Source of the DNA: Sporolactobacillus shoreae
GTDB taxonomy: Bacteria > Bacillota > Bacilli > Bacillales > Sporolactobacillaceae
Direction of reading: 5' to 3'
Length of the DNA: 64,000 nt
Assembly (NCBI RefSeq): GCF_004684935.1
Contig: NZ_SRJD01000004.1
Coordinates: forward strand, 62,001 to 126,000
Shown: positions 44,601 to 55,481 of the stretch, in pieces
How the letters are laid out: each line of letters begins with the position of its first letter
How positions within the stretch are numbered: the stretch's first letter is position 1
Position numbers and translations under genes: made by a program
Notes under the pieces: generated by a model
What the model was told of the DNA's origin: nothing
Seen by the model: the letters and a program-made list of their open reading frames with translations, nothing else
Databases searched by the model: none

Positions 44601-45503
44601 TTAATGAATACTGCGCTTTTTGAATCGGCCGCCTTTAACATCATGGATGTCGCTGATAGCCAGAAAGGCGCTTCTATCTATTGAGTCCACGATATTTTTC
44701 ACCTTTGCCTCCTCCAGTCGGCTGATGACCGTGAAGATGACATTTTTATCATTGCCCGTATAGGCGCCTTCGCCATTCAGAAATGTGACACCTCGTCCTA
44801 AACGGTCGTTCAGCGCGTCACCGATCTCCTGATGGAGGTCACTGATAATCCAAACCGCTTTCGAGGATTCCAGACCTTCGCTGACCACATCGATCATCTT
44901 GAACGCAATGAAATAGGCGATCAGTGAATACATGGCATAGTTCCATCCAAAGACAAATCCTGCTGAGCCAAGGATAAAAATATTGATAAATAGGACGATT
45001 TCGCCGACTGAAAAAGGTGTTTTCTCATTGAGCAGTACGGCCAGAATTTCGGTACCGTCCGACGATCCACCATTTCGGATGACCAGGCCGACGCCAATCC
45101 CCATAATGATTCCGCCGAAAACGGCTGCAAGCAGAAGATCATCGGTAAATGAGGGGATTGCGTGGAATAAAGAAGTCAGGAGCGCAAGCAGGGTGACACC
45201 CGCGGCCGACGTAATCGTGAAGGTCTTCCCCATTTCCTTGTATCCGATCACGAAAAAAGGAAAATTGATTATAATCAGGAAAATGCCGATAGCCCATCCT
45301 GTTTTGTGTGCGGCCATAATTGAGAGACCGACTACGCCGCCATCAATAATATTATTGGGAACGAGAAACGCCTCAAGGGCGGTAGCTTCAAGTGTAATAC
45401 CGATGGCTATCAGGAGTATGCGAATAATGAATTGATGGACACTCAGGCCCCTATGCTTTTTTTTCTCCAACCCATCAGGTAACATTTGTGCTTCACTTTC
45501 CAT
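44601..45503 (-). CDS. YitT family membrane protein
   Basis: Protein of 300 residues: about five to six helices (DUF161/YitT_membrane) in the first 200 residues, with NIIDGGVVGLSIM and RNGGSSDGTEILAVLL, then a C-terminal DUF2179 domain (GVTFLNGEGAYTGNDKNVIF) that is probably cytoplasmic. This family is multicopy in Bacillus; function is unknown, though DUF2179 resembles nucleotide-sensing PII-like folds. It converges on the MFS gene. Confidence 0.88.
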   Translation of the reverse strand: MESEAQMLPDGLEKKKHRGLSVHQFIIRILLIAIGITLEATALEAFLVPNNIIDGGVVGLSIMAAHKTGWAIGIFLIIINFPFFVIGYKEMGKTFTITSAAGVTLLALLTSLFHAIPSFTDDLLLAAVFGGIIMGIGVGLVIRNGGSSDGTEILAVLLNEKTPFSVGEIVLFINIFILGSAGFVFGWNYAMYSLIAYFIAFKMIDVVSEGLESSKAVWIISDLHQEIGDALNDRLGRGVTFLNGEGAYTGNDKNVIFTVISRLEEAKVKNIVDSIDRSAFLAISDIHDVKGGRFKKRSIH

Positions 45504-45548
45504 AAAAAAGCCTCAACCTTTCTGTATTAGAATCTGCCATTCAACGAT

Positions 45549-45597
45549 TAAAAAAATAGCCGGCAAAATAATATCAGGATTTATTGCCGGCAAAATG
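45549..45597 (-). terminator. Terminator of the aldo/keto reductase gene
   Basis: Read on the minus strand, GCCGGCAA and TTGCCGGC pair across a loop of about 17 bases, followed by TATTTTTTT. Confidence 0.7.
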
Positions 45598-45652
45598 TTC
45601 AATCTGATTTTGAGAATAAAAGAAGTTTGAAATTCCGAAGGGGGCACCCGGT

Positions 45653-46663
45653 TTAGTTCTTCTGCGCTTCATATTCTTTGCGGGTTGGCGGTGCCATAAA
45701 TTCCGTTCCGATCGGATTTTCAATGTGCTTAGCCAGAATGGCATCAATATCTTTGAGTGTCTGTTCATCTAGGTGGAAATCCGAAACCTCCGTCGCTGCA
45801 GCAATCTGATCGGGGTGTCGCGCGCCCCACAGCGCAATGCCGTCTTTCGTCTGGTCCAGAATCCAGCGAACAGCAAGTGCCCTGACTGATTTTTCAAAAC
45901 GATCCTTTGCCAGTGTTGAAAGCTCATCGACTGCCGCCAAATAGTGTGCGAAGTGCGGTGCCTTGAACTTTGGATCAGACAGACGCAGATCGTCTCCGGT
46001 AAACTTGCGGTCTGCGGTCATCTTTCCGCTCAGCAGGCCGCGGCACAGGCTGCCGTAGCATAATGCCACAATGCCGTTCTTCTTGCTGAAGGGCAGAACA
46101 TCCTTATCGATGTCGCGTTCGAAAAGGTTGTACGGAGGCTGTACCGTATGAAGTGGAGCCACTTTGCTGAATGCTTCCATCTGTTCAACAGTAAAGTTGC
46201 TGACACCTATCGCCCTGATTTTGCCTTCTTTATATAATTCGCCCATTGCCTCAGCTGTTTCTTCAATCGGAACAAGCGGATCCGGCCAGTGCACCTGATA
46301 AATGTCAATATAGTCTGTCCCCAGACGTTTCAGTGAATCCTCAACCTGCCGGAGAATCAACTCCTTCGAACCGTTGCGGAAGACATCCGACCCGACCCAG
46401 TCCAGGCAAACCTTCGTTGCCAGTACGACATCATCACGTTTACCGTATTCTTTGAGTGCCTGACCGACGACTTTTTCCGAATGTCCCTGGCCATAGGCAG
46501 GTGCGGTGTCAATCGTCGTGATCCCGCTGTCCAAAGCCTGAAGGATGGTTCTGATGGATTCCCTGTCGTCTGATCCGCCCCACATCCAGCCGCCGATTGC
46601 CCATGTACCGAGCGCAATGCGTGAAGGATGCAGATCCGTACCCTTGATTGTTGTCGTTTCCAT
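45653..46663 (-). CDS. Aldo/keto reductase
   Basis: NADPH-dependent oxidoreductase of 336 residues with a TIM barrel. The catalytic tetrad is apparent: Asp and Tyr in TIDTAPAYGQGHSE, Lys in VLATKVCLD, His in IYQVHWPDPL. IRAIGVSNFTVEQM and DQIAAATEV belong to the cofactor side. GGCGATTATTCA before the ATG is a weak ribosome site. Substrate cannot be assigned; relatives act on sugars and carbonyls. It is monocistronic. Confidence 0.9.
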   Translation of the reverse strand: METTTIKGTDLHPSRIALGTWAIGGWMWGGSDDRESIRTILQALDSGITTIDTAPAYGQGHSEKVVGQALKEYGKRDDVVLATKVCLDWVGSDVFRNGSKELILRQVEDSLKRLGTDYIDIYQVHWPDPLVPIEETAEAMGELYKEGKIRAIGVSNFTVEQMEAFSKVAPLHTVQPPYNLFERDIDKDVLPFSKKNGIVALCYGSLCRGLLSGKMTADRKFTGDDLRLSDPKFKAPHFAHYLAAVDELSTLAKDRFEKSVRALAVRWILDQTKDGIALWGARHPDQIAAATEVSDFHLDEQTLKDIDAILAKHIENPIGTEFMAPPTRKEYEAQKN

Positions 46664-46903
46664 TGAATAATCGCCTCGATCGTTTGATTAAGAACTCCAT
46701 CTCTAATTATAAAGAACATACTTATGTAAAATCAAAAAATTTGCCGGGCAGAATCAATTTGAATCCATTAAAAATGGGTTAGGACGGCTTATTTGCTACT
46801 GGTTTCTCCCATGGATTCAGGGCATACAGCCTCGCAACGAAAAACTTCACAGCTGTGTTTCTTACACAGTTGACGAAAACAGTGCAATAGAAAATTGAAG
46901 GTC

Positions 46904-47030
46904 AAAGTTCGAATTCAACCTAAATAAGTGAAAGTTCAACCGAATCAGGTCAAAGTTCAACCCAATTAGGGAAAAGTCCAACCGAATCAGATTAAAGTTC
47001 AACCCAATTTAAGAAGCTCAACACGAATGA
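46904..47030. repeat. 21-bp tandem repeat array 1
   Basis: Four consecutive exact-length 21-bp units, each AAAGTTCAACC (once AAAGTCCAACC), then C or G, AAT, and a variable 6-base end, start at about 46931. A longer first unit and a degraded last unit flank them. Same motif as the array at 55.2 kb. Confidence 0.8.
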
Positions 47031-47334
47031 TAGAAGTTTTAGCGTAATCTAGAGTTCAAGGCTAAAGATTACAGACATCATTCACTGTTTCGCAGTTCGA
47101 CGATAATGCGCAGCAGTTTAGTAGTAAAAAATGAGTTACACTGAATCGCATGAAGTTTGCACCGAAATTTAAAAAGCATACTTAATTAAGAAAAATCCCG
47201 CTTTGAATTTGTGCTAACGAAACGGCTTACCAGCCGCAATCATAAATTTACAGGTAGCGTCAAAAATGCTGTATCTTTTCGAAATTCATGTTTGCTCATG
47301 TCACAGGTTAGTTTGGATTTTACTCTACACAATA

Positions 47335-47364
47335 AAGAACCGGGTGCTTTTGCCCAGTTCTAAC
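47335..47364 (-). terminator. Terminator of the COG4705 gene
   Basis: On the minus strand AGAACTGGG and CCCGGTTCT (one mismatch/G-U) enclose CAAAAGCA, followed by TTATT. The U tract is poor. Confidence 0.55.
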
Positions 47365-47411
47365 GGTAAAAGGATTCAACTAATGATTTTCTCACGAAGC
47401 ACTTTCAGGCA

Positions 47412-48218
47412 TTACCGTGCATGAACATGCCCAGCCGCTTGCGAATGATGGGCATCCATTTTAGTTATTTGCAGGTACCCAACCAGCGCAACGATGATGA
47501 TCGCCATGACCAGACTGACTTGCCCCTCTCCCCAGCCGATTCCGCCTTCACCGAGCGGTTTTGAGAGCCAATCTGAAAATGAGGCGCCAACCGGACGGGT
47601 CATAACGTACGCGAACCAGAATGAAAAAATCGGATTCAGGCCGAATTTCCAGTAGGCGACGGCAGGCATCACAAGCAGGACAGCAAACAGTATACCTGAA
47701 GCGAAATATCCGAGATGCAAGGTTGTAGCGGTCATATCGCCGGACGCCGTGCCAAGCGCGAATGTGCCAAGTACAGTCATCCAGTAGAATGTTTCACGGC
47801 GGAATGTGTCAATACTATGTATGGACAGAGTTTTTTCAGCGGCGAACCAGACTATGAAGACACCGGCCAGTACAATCGCAAAGAAGGCCGTTGATACAAG
47901 GTACGGGATGCCTATCACGACATGCACCACATCCGCGGCCATCGTTCCGAAAATACTGACCATAACGACAACCAGCCAGTAGATCCACGCGATATAACGC
48001 TTTACGGAAAACTGGAGCACCATTGCGGCGGCAAGACCGGCGCCTCCGAGCAGAACAGCAATCATAGGATTCATCTGTTTGACCAGAAAGTCAGAGAATA
48101 CCTCACCCATTCCAGTCGTAAGCACTTTGGTAATCCAGAATAAGGCGGTGATTGCCGGTACCTTAATTAAAATGTCACGATCATCTCTCAATGACAGGGA
48201 CAGGGATTTATTTATCAA
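47412..48218 (-). CDS. COG4705/DUF347 membrane protein
   Basis: Membrane protein of 268 residues with eight or so helices, starting at a TTG preceded by AGGAGGG. The repeated DUF347-type sequence is visible: KVPAITALFWITKVLTTGMG and FYWMTVLGTFALGTASGDMT each have the family's T-x-GxxxxD/E pattern, and YVMTRPVGASFSDWLSKP is a third. A His-rich tail (HHSQAAGHVHAR) might bind metal. These proteins occur widely in bacteria without a proven function. Confidence 0.8.
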   Translation of the reverse strand: MINKSLSLSLRDDRDILIKVPAITALFWITKVLTTGMGEVFSDFLVKQMNPMIAVLLGGAGLAAAMVLQFSVKRYIAWIYWLVVVMVSIFGTMAADVVHVVIGIPYLVSTAFFAIVLAGVFIVWFAAEKTLSIHSIDTFRRETFYWMTVLGTFALGTASGDMTATTLHLGYFASGILFAVLLVMPAVAYWKFGLNPIFSFWFAYVMTRPVGASFSDWLSKPLGEGGIGWGEGQVSLVMAIIIVALVGYLQITKMDAHHSQAAGHVHAR

Positions 48219-48421
48219 AGGTTTTTCCCTCCTGTTATTCCACAGAAAATATGTACAATCATTAATCGTCTGTTCACCAGACGCTTTGTCCGTATTTCAG
48301 CAAAACTTGTTTTGAAATCTGAAAATAATTTTCACCGATAACCCGGGGCATTACATTCCCAGGACAAAAGAGTAGAATATTTTGAAGTAGGCGGAAAAAG
48401 TGCGGAAAAGAGGGGAAAAAA

Positions 48422-48976
48422 TTGAAGCAGCTGATATGTTTCGGAGACAGTATTACTGCGGGATGGGACGGTCAGAGAGAAACCACCAGGCTTACAGATC
48501 GTCTCTCCGATGGTCTTGGCTGGTCAGTTATCAATGCCGGAGTACCTGGCGAGAATACGACGCAGGCTCTCGTCAGAATAGATCGTGATGTTCTTGATCG
48601 GTCATTTGACAGGATCACAGTTTTGTTCGGTGCCAACGATTCATCCTTCCATAAGGGGATTCCCCTTGAACAGTTCAGAAAGAATCTAGTGTATATGGCG
48701 CGAGCGTTTTCTCCATCAAAAACGATTTTTATAACTCCTTCTCCGGTTATCGAAACCAGACAGAAGGGAAAAAGGACGAATGACCGCATTTCTTTGTATG
48801 CTGAGGCCGTGACCGGTGTGGCGAAGGAGACAGGGGCCGGACTGATTGATCTGCACAGCCGGATGCTTCGTCAGTCTGATTATCGAACGATGCTGCTCGA
48901 AGACGGACTGCATTTCACAGATCGAGGGTATGACTTTCTGGCAAACCAGATGATGCTTGAGTTAAAAAACGTTTAA
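48422..48976 (+). CDS. SGNH/GDSL family hydrolase
   Basis: Esterase or lipase-like enzyme of 184 residues without a signal peptide. Block I FGDSIT carries Ser10; block III FGANDS has the oxyanion Asn; Asp161 and His164 (DGLHFTDRGY) complete the triad. AGAGGGG precedes the TTG start. It is monocistronic and ends 7 bases before a family A element. Natural substrates could be acyl or acetyl esters. Confidence 0.9.
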   Translation: MKQLICFGDSITAGWDGQRETTRLTDRLSDGLGWSVINAGVPGENTTQALVRIDRDVLDRSFDRITVLFGANDSSFHKGIPLEQFRKNLVYMARAFSPSKTIFITPSPVIETRQKGKRTNDRISLYAEAVTGVAKETGAGLIDLHSRMLRQSDYRTMLLEDGLHFTDRGYDFLANQMMLELKNV

Positions 48977-48983
48977 AAAAAAA

Positions 48984-49171
48984 GGCTATGTTTAAATTCA
49001 ATATTGATTTTGCCCCTCCGTTGATTGGAGCGAAAGGCGCGAGACTCCTGCGGGATCAGCGAGCCTTCTGGCCTCGCAGTGAGGGCACTGAGCGAGGAGG
49101 CCTCACGGATCGCGATCGCCCGCGGAAAGCGAGCGTATGGAGCGAAAAAAATAGACAAGTTTAAAAAAGCC
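48984..49171 (-). mobile_element. Family A MITE-like element, full-length copy 2
   Basis: 188 bp from GGCTATGTTTAAATTC to AAAAAAGCC, reverse orientation relative to copy 1. Its GC-rich centre is complete. Flanks are A-rich and no longer show an exact 8-bp duplication. Confidence 0.75.
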
Positions 49172-49876
49172 AGAAAAATAAAATAGATACATATTTCGTT
49201 TTTTTATTAATTAGTCTTGCTCATTGAGTGAAAAATGGATCAATTGAAAGGCTGGACCTTCATTTTTTCTAAATTCTTGCTTTTGCGGGATAGCTGCCCA
49301 TCAAATATGATGGAAGAGCAGGAAAGGAAAAGGCGTGAAGAGCTGAATATGACGGCTGATGCAGACTGAGGCAGGTTCTTTTCCCATATCACCTTCTATG
49401 GATGGGGATCTTCAGGGGAACTTATGATCAGAGCTTTTAATTGCAGGCCGCTGATCGATAAGAAAAAACAAGCCGTGCGGGGGCATGTCGCCGTTTGGTC
49501 ACCTCTTTTCGGCGTTAAGGCTTGTTTCGTCCGTGAACAATGTGTCGGGATGCATTGAATCATCGGGCAAAAGGGAAAAAACCTGTGCTTCAGACCGGTT
49601 GGTTTGCTTAAAAGCGATCGGTTCACGCGGATTACGCCGTTTTCTTTCCAGTCAAAAGCAATAACCTGGGTTTGGGGTTCTGGCGGGGACTCTGTACTTA
49701 AGGCGCATGACACCTCTCCTCTCTCACTTACGCGAAAAGCAGCTGCCTGGGCTGCTTTTTTGCGTAATGTAATTAAGTTACTGTAAGCGTTCTTTTTGAC
49801 TGAATTCTGAGTTATGATAGAACAGCTATTACACATGCCATAAGAAATTTCGGAAGAATAGGAAGAGGGTACCGAA
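49172..49876. other. Gene-free 700-bp region with structured segments upstream of glpP
   Basis: Holds a nested inverted repeat (49467-49526: AACAAGCC/GGCTTGTT enclosing CGCCG/CGGCG) and a terminator-like hairpin (49728-49768). A minus-strand frame of 175 codons is antisense to both and has no family resemblance. A weak -10 TATGAT lies near 49814. Confidence 0.45.
49728..49768. terminator. Terminator-like hairpin upstream of glpP
   Basis: TTACGCGAAAAGCAGC and GCTGCTTTTTTGCGTAA form extended arms around TGCCTGG with A/T stretches opposite each other, so it could act in either direction. What transcript it ends is unclear. Confidence 0.55.
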
Positions 49877-50434
49877 ATGATACAGTCCGGCAAAAAAAGT
49901 GTCATTCCCGCTGTAAACAACATGAAAGATTTTGAAAAGCTGCTGACGGCGCCGGTTCAATCAATCATTGTACTGGACAGCCATGTTTCACAAATCGGTG
50001 CGATAACCCGGATGGCAAAGCAAAATGAAAAACATGTCTTCTTGCATGCGGATCTGATACAGGGATTGAAAAACGATTTGTACGCGGCCGAATTTATCTG
50101 CCAGAACATCCGTCCCTATGGGATCATATCAACCCGCGCAAATGTTCTTGAAGTGGCGAAGAAACGCGGGTTAGCCACAGTACAGCGGATTTTTTTGCTT
50201 GACTCGAGATCAGTCGAGACCGGTTACCGTCTGCTGGAACAGGTTCATCCTGATTTTGTTGAACTTCTCCCCGGCCTGATTCCTGAACTGATCCGTGAAG
50301 TCCGTGAAAGAACGGGGGTCCCGGTGATTGCAGGCGGATTGATCCGCAAAGAATCAGAAATTGACCACGCGTTTGCCGCGGGGGCCGCAGCTGTTTCGAC
50401 ATCCAATAAACAGTTATGGAAATTTTCTTCGTGA
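49877..50434 (+). CDS. glpP: Glycerol uptake operon antiterminator GlpP
   Basis: RNA-binding antiterminator of 185 residues. In B. subtilis, GlpP with glycerol-3-phosphate prevents termination in the glpFK and glpD leaders and stabilises their mRNA. Family blocks: SIIVLDSHVSQIGAI, HVFLHADLIQGL, GIISTRANVLEVAKKRGLAT, VIAGGLIRKESE and AGAAAVSTSNKQLW. GGAAGAGGGTAC lies before the ATG. Leader terminators matching its role are seen before glpF and glpD. Confidence 0.95.
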   Translation: MIQSGKKSVIPAVNNMKDFEKLLTAPVQSIIVLDSHVSQIGAITRMAKQNEKHVFLHADLIQGLKNDLYAAEFICQNIRPYGIISTRANVLEVAKKRGLATVQRIFLLDSRSVETGYRLLEQVHPDFVELLPGLIPELIREVRERTGVPVIAGGLIRKESEIDHAFAAGAAAVSTSNKQLWKFSS

Positions 50435-50475
50435 TGCAGGATGTGAACAAAAATTGATTTTTATGTGACAAATTA

Positions 50476-50504
50476 TTGACAGCGCTTTCACTACCGTGTA
50501 TCAT
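50476..50504 (+). promoter_or_regulatory. glpF promoter overlapped by a cre box
   Basis: TTGACA (50476-50481) and TATCAT (50499-50504) have a 17-bp spacer. TTGACAGCGCTTTCA at 50476-50490 matches the cre consensus with one mismatch, so CcpA should repress this promoter. Confidence 0.75.
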
Positions 50505-50547
50505 CAAAAGCGTCAAGTTAATGTTTCATGGATGTTGAGATTGGATC

Positions 50548-50614
50548 TTCCACTTCAGAGCTGTCTGGATGACATTTATGTATCCGGCTATAAGCCCATG
50601 GTGGAATTTTTTTT
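50548..50614 (+). terminator. GlpP-responsive leader terminator before glpF
   Basis: TTCCAC (50548-50553) pairs with GTGGAA (50601-50606), an inner CTGGAT/ATCCGG stem closes a 12-base loop, and eight T follow. It lies within the 5' leader, about 45 bases after the promoter and 97 bases before glpF. Confidence 0.7.
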
Positions 50615-50710
50615 GCGCCGCGTGAAGGCGAAGGCAGGGCATGTGTTGAGTGGAAGATGCCAGATACCAGATGCAGGGCCAGCAATGAATCCGAAACGGG
50701 GGAATGGAAG

Positions 50711-51546
50711 ATGTCCGGTTTTTTAGGTGAACTGATTGGCACAATGATCTTGATTATTCTTGGTGACGGGGTATGCGCAGGCGTAAGCCTGAAAAAGTCA
50801 TACGCCAGAAATTCCGGCTGGATTGTGATTACGATGGGCTGGGGGCTGGCGGTCGCAGTGGGGCGTACGCGGTCGGAAGAATCAGCGGCGCCCATCTGAA
50901 CCCGGCACTGACATTGGCACTTGCGTCCGCAGGGGACTTTCCGTGGAAAGAGGTTCCGGTCTATATTTCCGGGCAGCTGATCGGAGGTTTTCTCGGCGCG
51001 TGCATTGTTTACCTGCATTATCTTCCGCACTGGAGGGAAACAGAAGACCCGGCAGTGAAGCTTGGTATTTTTTGCACGGGTCCGGCCATTCCCCATCGCT
51101 GGTCCAATTTGCTCAGCGAGATGATCGGGACGTTTGTTCTTGTTGTTGGGATATTAGCCATTGGAGCCAATAAATTTGCGCAAGGGATCAATCCTTTGAT
51201 TGTCGGTTTCCTGATTGTTGTGATCGGTATGTCGCTTGGCGGAACGACAGGATACGCAATCAACCCTGCGCGTGATCTGGCGCCGCGGCTAGCACATGCT
51301 TTTCTACCAATCTCCGGGAAGGGCGGATCAAACTGGAGTTATGCCTGGATTCCGGTCATCGGCCCCATAATCGGCGGCATATTCGGCTCCCTTTTTTACA
51401 AAACGTTCTTCACCGGACAGATCACAACGGCTTTCTGGATCTTCGGAGCCCTGACCCTGATTGTGATTATTATGGCTTTGGCGGGCGAACGCCAGCGTGC
51501 CGCTCAGCGAGTTACCGCCGCGCAAGAGCAGGCTGCATCAGAATAA
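50711..51546 (+). pseudogene. glpF: Glycerol uptake facilitator GlpF, apparent -1 frameshift
   Basis: Aquaglyceroporin whose frame is interrupted. The first about 50 codons ([20 protein letters not shown] onwards) are in frame with ATG 50711, and the rest ([20 protein letters not shown] onwards, to 51546) is in another frame. Adding one G to the run at 50860-50863 restores a continuous 278-residue protein with both NPA motifs (HLNPALT and INPARDLAPR) and six helices, normal for GlpF. As written, translation stops at 50899. It could be a real mutation or a sequencing error in a G run. Neighbours glpK and glpD are intact. Confidence 0.85.
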
Positions 51547-51551
51547 ATTAA

Positions 51552-53105
<1,554 letters not shown>

Positions 53106-53147
53106 CGAAGTACAGAAACAAGTTCATAACTGGTCGTGACTGAGGAG

Positions 53148-53217
53148 GGGACCGCCAATCAGATCCGGAATGTTTGCAGCTTTCAGCATACCGGTGTGTA
53201 TTGGCTGTCCCTTTTTT
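53148..53217 (+). terminator. GlpP-responsive leader terminator before glpD
   Basis: GGGACCGCCAAT (53148-53159) pairs with ATTGGCTGTCCC (53200-53211) apart from one internal mismatch, followed by six T, 35 bases before the glpD start. Like the glpF leader it contains ATCCGG in the loop side. Confidence 0.75.
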
Positions 53218-53252
53218 AATGAAAGATTAAATATATCCAGGGGGAATGAACG

Positions 53253-54947
53253 ATGTCATTTTCATCTTTGGAAAGAAGCCGTTATCTGGAAAAAATGGCC
53301 AGCCGACCGCTGGATCTTTTTATCATCGGAGGTGGTATTACTGGGGCGGGTATTGCTCTGGACGCGACCCTGCGCGGTCTTCGTGTCGGCCTGGCTGATA
53401 TGCAGGATTTCGCGGGAGGTACATCGAGTCGCTCAACGAAGCTGGTGCATGGCGGGCTGCGCTATCTGAAACAATTTGAAATCAGGATCGTTGCGGAGGT
53501 AGGCAAGGAGCGGGCGATCGTCTATGAAAACGCGCCGCATGTGACCAGTCCGGAGAAAATGCTGCTGCCTATTTATAAAAACGGGACATTCGGCAGATTT
53601 TCGACCTCTATGGGACTGAAGCTCTACGATTACCTTGCCGGGGTCAAACACGGTGAGCGGCGCGTGATGCTCAGCCGCAAAGAAACACTTGAAAAAGAAC
53701 CGCTCTTAAAAAAAGAAGGGCTGAAAGGCAGCGGGTACTACGTCGAATATCGTACGGATGACGCACGTTTGACGATTGAAACGATGAAAGAAGCTGCGAA
53801 TCGGGGCACATTGGCCGTCAACTATGCAAAAGTTGAGAACCTGATCTATGATGACCATGGACACTTGACAGGTGTCCGGGTGACAGATCGACTGACCCAG
53901 AAATCATACAGTATTTTTGCTAAAAAAATTGTCAATGCAGCGGGACCGTGGGTGGATCATCTCAGAGAAATGGATCATTCAAAAAAAGGCAAATATCTGC
54001 ATTTGACAAAAGGTGTGCATATCGTTATTGACGGCAAACGATTTCCTATGGAGCAATCGCTTTACTTCGATACCACGAATGGAGATAAGCGGATGATTTT
54101 TGTCATTCCCCGCGATGGAAAAGTTTACGCGGGAACAACCGATACGACATACACTAAATACACGATTGATCCCAAACCGACAGCAGAAGACCGGGACTAT
54201 ATTCTTGACGCGATCAACGGGATGTTCCCTAGCGTTCATCTGAAGCCGGAGGATGTCGAGTCCAGCTGGGCTGGTGTCCGTCCGCTGATTCAGGAAGAAG
54301 GAAAGTCTCCGTCCGAGATCTCGCGGAAGGATGAAATTTTTATTTCAGCCTCAGGCCTGATTTCCATTGCGGGCGGGAAACTGACCGGCTATCGTAAAAT
54401 GGCGGAACGTGTGGTTAATGAAGTTACTGCTGAACTGGGTAGGGAATTGGGGAAGACTTTTCCGGCATGCCAAACTGTTCACGCCGAACTCTCGGGGGGG
54501 CACTTCGGAGGTTCCGCACACTATTTGGATTATGTAAGAAAAATGGTTTCTGAAGGGTTACAGATCGGATTATCGGAAAAAGAAGCAACAGAGTTGTCTC
54601 AAAAATACGGGACAAATACCAGCACGCTTTACGATCTGATCCGTGTGAGCAGCGCTGAAGCAGAAAAACATCATCTGCCGCCGTTCATTTTTGCAGCAAT
54701 CGAATATGCCTTGAGTCAAGAAATGGTAGTTTCGCCAGTGGACTTCTTCACCAGAAGAACGGGAAAAACCTTGTTTGACATTCAATGGGCGGAACAATGG
54801 AAACAGTCGATTCTGGACTATATGGCATACCGCCTGTCTTGGAGTGGGGAACAGCTGGAACAATACACGAGTGAACTGGAAGCGTCTTTTGACGAAGCGG
54901 CAATTCGGCCGTCTAAAAACGATGTTACACCAGTGGAAAGTATCTGA
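53253..54947 (+). CDS. glpD: Aerobic glycerol-3-phosphate dehydrogenase
   Basis: Membrane-associated FAD enzyme of 564 residues that oxidises glycerol-3-phosphate to dihydroxyacetone phosphate and feeds electrons to quinone. The dinucleotide-binding motif IIGGGITGAGIALDA starts near residue 24, GGTSSRSTKLVHGGLRYLK is the GlpD signature, and SIAGGKLTGYRKMAERV lies in the C-terminal third. CAGGGGG precedes the ATG. A leader terminator separates it from glpK, allowing separate GlpP control, and a terminator follows. Confidence 0.96.
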   Translation: MSFSSLERSRYLEKMASRPLDLFIIGGGITGAGIALDATLRGLRVGLADMQDFAGGTSSRSTKLVHGGLRYLKQFEIRIVAEVGKERAIVYENAPHVTSPEKMLLPIYKNGTFGRFSTSMGLKLYDYLAGVKHGERRVMLSRKETLEKEPLLKKEGLKGSGYYVEYRTDDARLTIETMKEAANRGTLAVNYAKVENLIYDDHGHLTGVRVTDRLTQKSYSIFAKKIVNAAGPWVDHLREMDHSKKGKYLHLTKGVHIVIDGKRFPMEQSLYFDTTNGDKRMIFVIPRDGKVYAGTTDTTYTKYTIDPKPTAEDRDYILDAINGMFPSVHLKPEDVESSWAGVRPLIQEEGKSPSEISRKDEIFISASGLISIAGGKLTGYRKMAERVVNEVTAELGRELGKTFPACQTVHAELSGGHFGGSAHYLDYVRKMVSEGLQIGLSEKEATELSQKYGTNTSTLYDLIRVSSAEAEKHHLPPFIFAAIEYALSQEMVVSPVDFFTRRTGKTLFDIQWAEQWKQSILDYMAYRLSWSGEQLEQYTSELEASFDEAAIRPSKNDVTPVESI

Positions 54948-54979
54948 AAGCATCTGAAACGAAAAGGTATCATTGATGA

Positions 54980-55009
54980 TAACGCCCGGGGCCTCCGGGC
55001 GTTTTTTTA
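54980..55009 (+). terminator. Terminator of glpD
   Basis: ACGCCCGG and CCGGGCGT, 8-bp stem with a short loop and seven T. Confidence 0.88.
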
Positions 55010-55012
55010 TAA

Positions 55013-55196
55013 GGCTATGTTTAAATTCAATGTTGTTTTTGCCCCTCCGTTGATCGGAGCGGAAGGCGCGAGACTCCTGCGGGATCAGCGAGCCAAGTGA
55101 GACCCCACAGCGAGGGCACCGAGCGAGGAGGCTCACGGATCGCCCGCGGAAAGCAAGCGCCTGGAGCGAAAAACAACAGAAAAGTTTAACAAAGCC
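55013..55196 (-). mobile_element. Family A MITE-like element, full-length copy 3
   Basis: 184 bp from GGCTATGTTTAAATTC to AACAAAGCC, flanked exactly by the 8-bp direct repeat TTTTATAA (55005-55012 and 55197-55204). The left duplication overlaps the T run of the glpD terminator, so the element inserted into or beside the terminator tail. Confidence 0.82.
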
Positions 55197-55229
55197 TTTT
55201 ATAAGAAAATTTGCGAGGAGGACATCCGA

Positions 55230-55329
55230 GACTTCAACCTAATAAAGCGAAAGTTCAACCCAATAAGGGAAAAGTTCAACCCAATTTCAGGAGTTCAACC
55301 CAATCAAGAAAAAGTTCAACCTATTTTGG
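55230..55329. repeat. 21-bp tandem repeat array 2
   Basis: About five units of the motif AAAGTTCAACC plus CAAT plus a variable end; two are exactly 21 bp, one is 19 bp and the outer ones are degraded. It lies 34 bp after a family A copy and 150 bp before aspA. Confidence 0.75.
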
Positions 55330-55481
55330 AGATATGCATGGCCGGCTGCGCACCATTATAATGGATTTTCCGAGTTAGGCGGTAACGAAAAAAGTACATT
55401 TTTAGCACCACGCGTGATTTGAAACCACACTGGGTTACATCCTCCTGCGTATAGTGCTAGTGGCATGACAAAAAGAAGAGG

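Larger units (their letters stand above)
46664..47411. other. 748-bp intergenic region carrying a tandem repeat
   Basis: Apart from the 21-bp repeat array (46904-47030) and the terminator hairpin at 47335-47362, I see no coding frame with a ribosome site. The rest is AT-rich. Confidence 0.5.

Noticed and set aside
46904-47030. The 21-bp repeats as a CRISPR array
   Set aside because: Units are contiguous, the conserved part is only about 11-15 bp, there are no spacers of normal size and no cas genes.
49309-49371. 20-codon frame MMEEQERKRREELNMTADAD
   Set aside because: Short, no convincing ribosome site or promoter, surrounded by AT-rich sequence.
49396-49923. 175-codon minus-strand frame upstream of glpP
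   Set aside because: Overlaps two hairpins and the glpP start, and the amino-acid composition is not protein-like.
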